A stretch of DNA of 5,736 nucleotides. It comes from an uncultured Acetatifactor sp. (GTDB lineage Bacteria > Bacillota > Clostridia > Lachnospirales > Lachnospiraceae). A model generated the notes under the pieces. The model saw only the letters and a list, made by a program, of their open reading frames with translations, was not told the origin of the DNA and ran no database searches. Location: contig CAJTPH010000059.1 in the NCBI GenBank assembly GCA_910578215.1, positions 4,048 to 9,783 of the forward strand, written 5' to 3'. The position numbers were made by a program, and so were the translations under genes. Shown here one piece after another: positions 1 through 5,320 of the stretch (position 1 is its first letter; each line of letters begins with the position of its first letter).

Positions 1-1293
1 CGGGAGACCGCGGAGCTGCTTATAAAGGAGCTGGAGGCAGACGCCGGGGAAGGGGCTTTGCTTGAGAGCATTGAGAAGAAAAAGGAAAACAAAAATCCGC
101 CCCTTCTGTATAATCTTGCGGAGCTGCAGAACGACTGTGCCAAATATTTTAAGATCAGCCCGGACCAGACCCTGCAGATCATACAGGACCTTTATGAAAA
201 AAAGCTTGTCACCTATCCCAGAACGGACGCCAGGGTGCTGTCCACCGCGGTTGCGAAGGAGATCCACAAAAATATCGGGGGGCTTAAGGGCTATGCCCCG
301 GCTGCGGCCTTTGCTGCGGAGATTATGAAAAACGGCAGCTATAAGGGAATCGCGAAGACCCGCTATGTGAACGACAAGCAGATCACGGACCATTACGCGG
401 TGATTCCCACGGGGCAGGGGCTTGCCAATTTAAACGGGCTGCCTGCTCTGTCCGCCAAGGTCTATGAGCTGATCGTCCGCAGATTTTTGAGTATTTTTTA
501 TCCCCCTGCGGTGTATCAGAAGTTTGCGCTTTGTATTAAGGTCCGGAAGGAAAGCTTTTTTGCAAGCTTCAAGGTACTGCTTCAGGAGGGCTATCTGAAG
601 GTGACGAATTACTCCTTTTTGAAGGGTAAGTCCCAGGACGGCACGGACGGCGCAGGCTCCGACAGCGAGGAAAGCGTTGGAAAAACGGAAGCCCTGGGGC
701 AAAATGCAGAAAAGGAGGAAGCTTCCCGGCGCCAGGAGGACGGCGCGGAGGAAGTCAAGTGCGACGAGGAGCTGACCAAAATTTTGACAAGCCTGAAAAA
801 GGGTGCAAGGCTGTCCGTGTGCTCCTATGAGATAAAGGAGGGCGAAACCTCACCGCCAAAGAGGTATAATTCGGGAAGCATTATCCTGACCATGGAAAAC
901 GCGGGGCAGTTTATCGAGGACGAGGAGCTGCGCGCCCAGATCAAGGGCAGCGGAATCGGCACCAGCGCCACCCGCGCCGAAATTTTAAAGAAGCTGGTCA
1001 ACATCGAATATCTGGCCCTGAATAAAAAGACCCAGGTGCTGACGCCCACGCTTATGGGAGAAATGATATACGATGTGGTGGGCAGCTCCATCAAGGCGCT
1101 GCTCGATCCGGCGCTTACGGCGAGCTGGGAAAAGGGACTTACCTTGGTGGCGGGCGGAAATATCACCTCCAAAGAATACATGGATAAGCTTGCGGGCTTT
1201 GTGGGCAGAAGGACGGAGTATGTGAAACAGCTTAATAACCAGAGTAATCTGCAGGCGCAGTTTAACGCGGCGGCGGCAAACTACAAGAAGTAA
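1..1293 (+). CDS. topB: DNA topoisomerase III (type IA), C-terminal part, 5' end outside window
   Basis: Type IA topoisomerases relax negative supercoils and decatenate DNA by nicking one strand through a 5'-phosphotyrosine link. The frame is open from base 1, so the true start and the N-terminal TOPRIM domain lie to the left; the TTG at 58 is only an internal leucine codon. The active-site motif TYPRTD is at 211-228, with the catalytic tyrosine at 214-216 and the conserved arginine two residues later. HYAVIPTG, carrying the conserved active-site-region histidine, starts at 391. The family motif GIGTSATR is at 952-975. Between these lies a hydrophilic, acidic, repeat-free stretch (about 625-770) that looks like an inserted flexible linker. 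The C terminus lacks the paired cysteines of zinc-ribbon repeats, and the protein ends shortly after the core fold. TopB suits this better than TopA because of the short C terminus and the PPLLYNLAELQ segment. The next gene starts 21 bases downstream, suggesting co-transcription. Confidence 0.93.
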   Translation, partial: RETAELLIKELEADAGEGALLESIEKKKENKNPPLLYNLAELQNDCAKYFKISPDQTLQIIQDLYEKKLVTYPRTDARVLSTAVAKEIHKNIGGLKGYAPAAAFAAEIMKNGSYKGIAKTRYVNDKQITDHYAVIPTGQGLANLNGLPALSAKVYELIVRRFLSIFYPPAVYQKFALCIKVRKESFFASFKVLLQEGYLKVTNYSFLKGKSQDGTDGAGSDSEESVGKTEALGQNAEKEEASRRQEDGAEEVKCDEELTKILTSLKKGARLSVCSYEIKEGETSPPKRYNSGSIILTMENAGQFIEDEELRAQIKGSGIGTSATRAEILKKLVNIEYLALNKKTQVLTPTLMGEMIYDVVGSSIKALLDPALTASWEKGLTLVAGGNITSKEYMDKLAGFVGRRTEYVKQLNNQSNLQAQFNAAAANYKK

Positions 1294-1314
1294 GCCGGGG
1301 AGGTATGAGAGAAA

Positions 1315-1980
1315 ATGAACGGTATAACGATTTCGGATTTATATGACCTGACGGAAACCATAGCAGCGGACTTATTTGAGGGGCTGACATATCCTTGGGA
1401 GGCGCTTGCCAAAATCCACGATTTTATCATCGGGCTTGGAAAGAGACTACCCGCGGAGCTTTACGAGGAGAGAGGGGAAAACATATGGGTGGCAAAAAGC
1501 GCCTCGGTTGCGCCGACCGCCTGCCTGAACGGTCCTCTGATTATAGACGAGGGAGCCGAGATCCGGCACTGTGCTTTTATCAGAGGTAATGCGATCGTGG
1601 GAAAGGGCGCCGTGGTGGGTAATTCCACGGAGCTGAAAAACACGGTGCTTTTCAACAGGGTGCAGGTGCCGCACTATAATTATGTGGGCGACAGTATATT
1701 GGGCTTTAGAGCTCATATGGGCGCAGGCTCCATAACCTCCAATGTGAAAAGCGACAAGACCCCGGTGACGGTAAAGGGGGAGGGCATCCGTGTGGAGACG
1801 GGCCTGAAGAAAATGGGCGCCATGCTGGGCGATTATGTGGAGGTGGGCTGCAACAGCGTGTTGAACCCGGGGACCGTCATCGGAAGAAACAGCAATATTT
1901 ATCCCACTTCCATGGTGCGGGGCGTGATCCCTTCGGACAGCATTTATAAAAAGAGAACGGAAATTGCCGGTAAGCTGTAA
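1315..1980 (+). CDS. GlmU-like left-handed beta-helix (hexapeptide) acyltransferase, no nucleotidyltransferase domain
   Basis: The 221-residue protein has a helical N-terminal segment (about 1-50), then hexapeptide-repeat coils from about residue 58 to 205 of the type I/L/V-G-x-x-A/S/V. Residues 105-145 resemble the acetyltransferase half of GlmU: K108, then VPHYNYVGD with H120 and Y123 where GlmU has its catalytic-site histidine and tyrosine, then GAGSITSN with N143. GlmU acetylates glucosamine-1-phosphate on the way to UDP-GlcNAc. Here the uridylyltransferase half is absent, so the protein is either a stand-alone sugar or nucleotide-sugar acyltransferase or a non-catalytic relative. Databases often call such proteins UDP-N-acetylglucosamine pyrophosphorylase, which the missing domain does not support. 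The ATG at 1315 is chosen because GGGGAGG (1297-1303) precedes it at a workable distance; the nearer ATG at 1305 is in another frame and stops quickly. It lies 21 bases after the topoisomerase. The substrate is unknown. Confidence 0.85.
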   Translation: MNGITISDLYDLTETIAADLFEGLTYPWEALAKIHDFIIGLGKRLPAELYEERGENIWVAKSASVAPTACLNGPLIIDEGAEIRHCAFIRGNAIVGKGAVVGNSTELKNTVLFNRVQVPHYNYVGDSILGFRAHMGAGSITSNVKSDKTPVTVKGEGIRVETGLKKMGAMLGDYVEVGCNSVLNPGTVIGRNSNIYPTSMVRGVIPSDSIYKKRTEIAGKL

Positions 1981-1988
1981 TTCGTTTT

Positions 1989-2028
1989 GGCCGGCTCCGG
2001 CCTTTGGCAAAGCGGCTGCGGCGTTTTT
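1989..2028 (+). terminator. Weak candidate terminator after the topB-like/acyltransferase unit
   Basis: GGCCG(GCTC)CGGCC at 1989-2002 can form a short GC-rich hairpin followed by only three T. A further GC-rich stretch then runs into five T at 2024-2028. Neither part is a clean stem plus T-run, but the position just after the stop codon at 1980 and the change to AT-rich sequence fit a transcription end. Confidence 0.3.
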
Positions 2029-2030
2029 GC

Positions 2031-2158
2031 CTGCTTCGACAAAATGACTTGATTTTTTCCCGTATATATGAGAAAATAAGGCAGAATGTTGTTATTTAAC
2101 TTATCTGTGAGAAAAAAGAAATAAATAATAACTTACATAATCTGAAAGGAGATTTCAC
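2031..2158 (+). promoter_or_regulatory. AT-rich leader likely carrying the promoter of the scaffold/GGGtGRT unit
   Basis: This gap is strikingly A+T-rich compared with its flanks and ends in a strong ribosome binding site, AAAGGAG at 2145-2151, seven bases before the ATG. A possible -35 is TTGATT (2049-2054) with a poor -10, GAAAAT, 17 bases on (2072-2077). TATATATG (2063-2070) is another AT-rich block without a well-spaced partner. No pair matches consensus well, so the region is supported but not the exact promoter. Confidence 0.4.
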
Positions 2159-2851
2159 ATGATTTATTCAAAGGAAGTTGAAGAAATGTGTACAGTCGCA
2201 CAGGGTGTGCATCATGGGTGTGCGCCTATCCCCGAAGAAGCTAAATGGGTTCAGGCAAAGAAGGTAGAAGATATATCCGGTCTGACACATGGCGTGGGCT
2301 GGTGTGCTCCTCAGCAGGGCGCGTGCAAGCTGACCCTGAATGTGAAGGAGGGTATCATCCAGGAGGCTCTGGTGGAGACCATCGGCTGCTCCGGAATGAC
2401 CCATTCCGCGGCTATGGCGGCGGAGATTCTGCCCGGACTTACCGTGATGGAGGCGCTCAACACCGACCTTGTCTGCGACGCCATCAATACGGCTATGAGA
2501 GAGCTGTTTCTTCAGATCGTTTACGGACGTACTCAGAGCGCGTTTTCTGAGGAGGGTCTTCCTATCGGCGCGGGTCTTGAGGATCTTGGAAAGGGTCTCA
2601 GGAGCCAGGTCGGAACCATGTACGGCACACTGAAAAAGGGTCCCCGTTATCTGGAAATGGCAGAGGGCTATGTAACCGGCATCGCTTTGGACAAGGATGA
2701 CCAGATCATCGGTTACGAGTTTGTGAGCCTTGGCAAAATGACTGATTTCATCAAGAAGGGTGACGATCCCAACACCGCGTACGAGAAAGCCAAGGGTCAG
2801 TACGGCCGTGTGGCTGACGCTGTCAAGATCATCGATCCCAGAAAGGAATAA
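2159..2851 (+). CDS. NifU/IscU-like iron-sulfur cluster scaffold protein with extended C terminus
   Basis: Cytoplasmic proteins of the NifU N-terminal family assemble Fe-S clusters on conserved cysteines and pass them to client proteins. In this 230-residue protein the IscU-like part spans about residues 40-130: GWC at C49 and GAC at C56, a beta strand (KLTLNVKEGIIQEA), then IGCSGMTHSAAMAAEIL with C77, matching the IscU pattern of a Gly-Cys followed by a small-residue helix. C106 (LVCDAI) is a further candidate ligand, but its spacing from C77 (29 residues) is shorter than in classical IscU, and the usual last-cysteine motif is not recognisable. C11 and C21 lie in an N-terminal extension. Residues about 150-230 form an extra C-terminal part (RYLEMAEGYVTGIALDKDD and onward) absent from minimal scaffolds. 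The ATG at 2159 follows a strong AAAGGAG. The next gene, 86 bases downstream, encodes a GGGtGRT protein, a pairing I recall from other anaerobes. No cysteine desulfurase gene is in view. Confidence 0.82.
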   Translation: MIYSKEVEEMCTVAQGVHHGCAPIPEEAKWVQAKKVEDISGLTHGVGWCAPQQGACKLTLNVKEGIIQEALVETIGCSGMTHSAAMAAEILPGLTVMEALNTDLVCDAINTAMRELFLQIVYGRTQSAFSEEGLPIGAGLEDLGKGLRSQVGTMYGTLKKGPRYLEMAEGYVTGIALDKDDQIIGYEFVSLGKMTDFIKKGDDPNTAYEKAKGQYGRVADAVKIIDPRKE

Positions 2852-2862
2852 AGCATGGCCGT

Positions 2863-2883
2863 AAGGCAGTTATGCGCTGCTTT
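2863..2883 (+). other. Small hairpin in the scaffold-GGGtGRT spacer
   Basis: AAGGCAG (2863-2869) can pair with CTGCTTT (2877-2883), including one G-U pair, around a seven-base loop. No T-run follows, so it is not an evident terminator. It could affect mRNA processing or stability between the two genes, or be fortuitous. Confidence 0.3.
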
Positions 2884-2920
2884 CCGATGAACGAAGTGAA
2901 TTGAGAAGGTTCCGAAAAAT

Positions 2921-2928
2921 AAAGGAGG
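2921..2928 (+). promoter_or_regulatory. Near-perfect ribosome binding site of the GGGtGRT gene
   Basis: AAAGGAGG, nine bases before the ATG at 2938, is close to the ideal anti-16S complement and fixes the start. Its strength suggests high translation of the second gene independent of coupling, which fits the 86-base gap after the first gene. Confidence 0.85.
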
Positions 2929-2937
2929 ACAGGAAAA

Positions 2938-3948
2938 ATGGCTTTATTTGAATCATATGAAAGACGTATTGATAAAATTACGGCTGTGCTGAACAGCTAT
3001 GGCATCTCCTCTATCGAAGAAGCGGAGAAGATCACAAAGGACGCAGGTCTTGACGTATACGATCAGGTTAAGAAGATTCAGCCCATCTGCTTTGAAAACG
3101 CGTGCTGGGCTTATACCGTAGGCGCGGCTATCGCTATCAAGAAGGACTGCCGCAAGGCGTCCGAGGCAGCTGCGGCAATCGGCGAGGGGCTTCAGGCATT
3201 TTGTATTCCCGGCTCCGTTGCGGATACCCGTAAGGTGGGTCTTGGTCATGGAAATCTGGGCAAAATGCTTCTGGAGGAGGATACGGACTGCTTCTGCTTC
3301 CTGGCAGGGCATGAATCCTTTGCGGCGGCAGAGGGCGCTATCGGCATCGCCGAGAAGGCTAACAAGGTGCGCCAGAAACCCCTGCGCGTTATTCTGAACG
3401 GTCTGGGCAAGGATGCCGCAAAGATTATCTCACGTATCAACGGATTTACCTTTGTTGAGACCGAGTATGACCCTTATACCAACACGGTAAAGGAAATCGA
3501 GAGAATTCCCTACTCCGAGGGTCTGCGCGCAAAGGTAAACTGCTACGGGGCAAATTCCGTTCCCGAGGGCGTTGCAATCATGTGGAAGGAGAACGTGGAC
3601 GTTTCCATCACAGGCAACTCTACCAATCCCACCAGATTCCAGCATCCGGTTGCGGGTACATATAAGAAGGAGAGAAACGAGGCAGGAAAGAAGTACTTTT
3701 CCGTTGCTTCCGGCGGCGGCACGGGACGTACGCTGCACCCTGACAACATGGCGGCAGGCCCCGCATCCTACGGCTTTACCGACACCCTGGGCCGTATGCA
3801 TTCCGACGCGCAGTTTGCGGGATCTTCATCCGTTCCCGCCCACGTTGAGATGATGGGCCTTATCGGCATGGGCAACAACCCTATGGTCGGCGCTACTGTG
3901 GCTGTGGCGGTGCTGATTGAGGAAGCGGCTGAGGCTGGCAAGTTCTAA
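2938..3948 (+). CDS. GGGtGRT family protein of unknown function
   Basis: The 336-residue protein carries the motif GGGTGRT at residues 259-265 (bases 3712-3732). This motif gives its name to a bacterial family of about 330 residues that I recall from Pfam as lacking an assigned function. Full family length is present, with no signal peptide or clear membrane segment, so it is probably cytoplasmic. Other conserved-looking blocks are GLGHGNLGKML (101-111), LAGHESFAAAEGAIGIAEKA (122-141), NPTRFQHPVAGTYKKE (230-245), and a glycine/methionine-rich C-terminal stretch around MMGLIGMGNNPMVGA (305-319). There are seven cysteines: C51, C56, C71, C89, C118, C120 and C202, including a C-x4-C and a CxC. 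There are also histidines at 104, 125, 236, 267, 288 and 302. Lying just downstream of a NifU-like scaffold gene, it could be an Fe-S client or a partner in cluster handling; this is inference. The operon ends after it at a strong terminator. Confidence 0.9.
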   Translation: MALFESYERRIDKITAVLNSYGISSIEEAEKITKDAGLDVYDQVKKIQPICFENACWAYTVGAAIAIKKDCRKASEAAAAIGEGLQAFCIPGSVADTRKVGLGHGNLGKMLLEEDTDCFCFLAGHESFAAAEGAIGIAEKANKVRQKPLRVILNGLGKDAAKIISRINGFTFVETEYDPYTNTVKEIERIPYSEGLRAKVNCYGANSVPEGVAIMWKENVDVSITGNSTNPTRFQHPVAGTYKKERNEAGKKYFSVASGGGTGRTLHPDNMAAGPASYGFTDTLGRMHSDAQFAGSSSVPAHVEMMGLIGMGNNPMVGATVAVAVLIEEAAEAGKF

Positions 3949-3983
3949 ATATATCTTATTTCAAAAAAGTGCCGAAAGGCTTG

Positions 3984-4021
3984 AAAGTACCGTAATCTTC
4001 AGGGGTTGCGGTACTTTTTTT
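3984..4021 (+). terminator. Strong rho-independent terminator after the GGGtGRT gene
   Basis: AAAGTACCG (3984-3992) pairs perfectly with CGGTACTTT (4009-4017). The stem extends inward through A-T, C-G and G-U pairs to a TCAG loop (3999-4002), about 15 pairs in all, and a run of seven T (4015-4021) follows. It lies 35 bases after the stop codon and closes the rightward transcription unit. Confidence 0.93.
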
Positions 4022-4098
4022 GATGCCGAAAACCGGAAAGGGAAATTTGCTGTGAGAGGTCGTGAAACGTGCGAGAATTTGGTGAGTAGGCATCCGGT

Positions 4099-4131
4099 AG
4101 GTAACAAGTAGGTAACACGATGAAGGTAACA
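4099..4131 (+). repeat. Three direct AGGTAACA repeats, probable integrase arm-type binding sites
   Basis: AGGTAACA occurs exactly at 4099-4106, 4110-4117 and 4124-4131, start-to-start spacing 11 and 14 bases, all in the same orientation. The first two share the longer GTAGGTAACA. Integrases with an N-terminal arm-binding domain, as in Tn916 and lambda, bind short direct repeats beside the core site. The position outside the integrase 3' end fits that role; the binding itself is inferred. Confidence 0.6.
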
Positions 4132-4155
4132 AAAATCTGAGCATGGAAACATAAG

Positions 4156-4190
4156 AAAATGCCGTAGGCATAAGGCTTACGACATTTTTT
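4156..4190 (-). terminator. Probable bidirectional terminator overlapping the integrase stop codon
   Basis: Bases 4156-4169 pair with 4175-4188 (13 pairs including one G-U, one C/A mismatch, five-base loop ATAAG). On the minus strand the hairpin contains the integrase stop codon (4177-4179) and is followed by a short TTTTCTTAT tract. On the plus strand six T (4185-4190) follow, so it can also block rightward transcription from running antisense into the integrase. Confidence 0.65.
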
Positions 4191-5307
4191 CTATGTCCTC
4201 CCGGAGCCAGTCGAGGTCCCGGTATGTATAGACTTTTTCGGTTACGTCATTGATCTTGTGGCCGACTAAGCGCTTCACAACCAGAGGGTCAACACCGGCT
4301 TTTTTCATTCTGGTTACGAAAGTATTGCGGGGATCGTGGGGTCTGTGTTCCTGATTGAATGGCAGAGCCTCCATGACCTTGAAGAACCGTCCGGCATATT
4401 TGTCATAAGTGATGTTGATGCCGCCCTTTGGAGAGTCCGGATCGTTGAGCAGAAATTCGCTGTTTAGAGCCTGGGCCTTCTCGTAATTCTTCCGGACAAG
4501 ATCAGCTATCCGGGAGTGAATCGGCACCATACGGTTTTTTCCTGCGTCGGTTTTCATGCCGCCGGTAACGTAGAGTTCCTCCAGACTTATATCTTCCAGT
4601 CGGAGTCTCCCCATTTCCTGCGGGCGCCATCCCATGTAACACTGAATCAGAATCCAGTCAACATATTTTACGGTGCCGACGTTATCCCAAAGCACCTGCA
4701 GTTCGTCCTCGGAAAATGGGATATGGCTGCGCCGGTTTTCTTCCTTCTCTTTGATGATGTCGTCGGAGAGTTCAAAAGTACGGGCAAAGTTCTTGTCTAC
4801 CAGCTCATATTCGAGGGCGTAATCCAGCATGAGGTTGAACATGGATTTGATCCTGGCTTTCGTGCCGGGGGAGGCATGGACTTTCTGGCCTGCGTTTTTA
4901 CCTCTGTCCTGAATGATGTAGCCGTCCTCCATGATGCCCTTGATATGCCTTGCACGAAGGTCCTTGACACGCATACCGTAGAGAATGTGGCAGTACCTCC
5001 AGGCGGCGGTTATTGTCCGGGCAGAGGATTCACTTTCGAGGGTAGGGAAGTACGCCTCAGTCCATTTCTGGTAAAGCTCCGCAAGCGTGAGATTGCTGTT
5101 CTGGATGTCATAAGGATTTGCTCCATACTCAGCCAATGCCTGCAGAGCCTCTTTTTTGGTTTTGAAGGTTCCTATCGGTACACGGTTCTGAGTAGTTTTC
5201 CCTGTTTCCTGATCGGTGGTCCAGCCGAGAGTGACACGGGCCAGATAAGGCTTACGCCTGTTCCCGGATAATTTGGTTACACTTCCGTAACCGTTAGGCA
5301 GTTTCAT
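4177..5307 (-). CDS. int: Tyrosine recombinase / phage-type site-specific integrase
   Basis: The 376-residue protein has the three-part layout of Tn916- and phage-type integrases. Residues 1-65 are a basic, beta-rich arm-DNA-binding domain (GYGSVTKLSGNRRKPYLARV). Residues about 72-175 are the helical core-binding domain (LTLAELYQKWTEAYF onward). Residues about 196-372 are the catalytic domain. The catalytic set is complete: R228 (GWRPQEMGRL), K252 (GGMKTDAGKNR), H324 and R327 (HDPRNTF, with Pro and Asn at positions usually Leu and His), H350 (LVGHK) and nucleophile Y360 (VYTYRD). The protein is therefore predicted active, cutting and rejoining att sites to integrate or excise the element. The start at 5307 is supported by AGGAAG at 5315-5320 with a seven-base spacer. 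The gene is 13 bases after the stop of the upstream nuclease-like gene, so the two are probably translated from one mRNA. A hairpin overlaps its 3' end. Confidence 0.95.
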   Translation of the reverse strand: MKLPNGYGSVTKLSGNRRKPYLARVTLGWTTDQETGKTTQNRVPIGTFKTKKEALQALAEYGANPYDIQNSNLTLAELYQKWTEAYFPTLESESSARTITAAWRYCHILYGMRVKDLRARHIKGIMEDGYIIQDRGKNAGQKVHASPGTKARIKSMFNLMLDYALEYELVDKNFARTFELSDDIIKEKEENRRSHIPFSEDELQVLWDNVGTVKYVDWILIQCYMGWRPQEMGRLRLEDISLEELYVTGGMKTDAGKNRMVPIHSRIADLVRKNYEKAQALNSEFLLNDPDSPKGGINITYDKYAGRFFKVMEALPFNQEHRPHDPRNTFVTRMKKAGVDPLVVKRLVGHKINDVTEKVYTYRDLDWLREDIEKMS

Positions 5308-5314
5308 AGCATCA

Positions 5315-5320
5315 CTTCCT
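5315..5320 (-). promoter_or_regulatory. Ribosome binding site of the integrase, abutting the upstream stop codon
   Basis: On the minus strand the sequence reads TAA (stop, 5323-5321), AGGAAG, seven bases, ATG. The ribosome ending the upstream gene therefore sits on the integrase initiation region, favouring translational coupling and tying integrase output to transcription of the upstream gene. No separate integrase promoter is evident in the 13-base gap. Confidence 0.75.

Noticed and set aside
58..60. TTG as the start of the topoisomerase
   Set aside because: The frame is open back to base 1, and the encoded part begins in the middle of the type IA fold. No ribosome binding site is near, so this is an internal codon.
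1447..2010. A 187-codon minus-strand open frame across the acyltransferase
   Set aside because: It is antisense to a gene with clear hexapeptide repeats. The His/Ala/Arg-rich product has no recognisable features, as expected for a shadow of a GC-rich gene.
2089..2106. TTGTTA followed by TTTAAC, resembling a Rex (NADH-sensing repressor) operator
   Set aside because: Only one half-site matches. The second half (TTATCT, where TAACAA is expected) does not, so the resemblance is probably due to AT-rich sequence.
2091..2132. Inverted repeat GTTATT...AATAAC in the leader of the scaffold gene
   Set aside because: It is six bases per arm, all but one A or T, in a very AT-rich region, with 30 bases between. 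Chance occurrence is likely.
4043..4080. AAATT...AATTT inverted arms in the putative junction spacer, as an att core
   Set aside because: The arms match poorly beyond five A/T bases, and no second copy exists in the window to support a core.
3917..4111. A 64-codon plus-strand open frame spanning the GGGtGRT 3' end and terminator
   Set aside because: It runs through the terminator hairpin, overlaps a real gene in another frame, and lacks a ribosome binding site.
4516..5271. A 251-codon open frame on the plus strand opposite the integrase
   Set aside because: It lies wholly inside the integrase gene, which has a full catalytic set. The translated sequence has no recognisable domain and no ribosome binding site.
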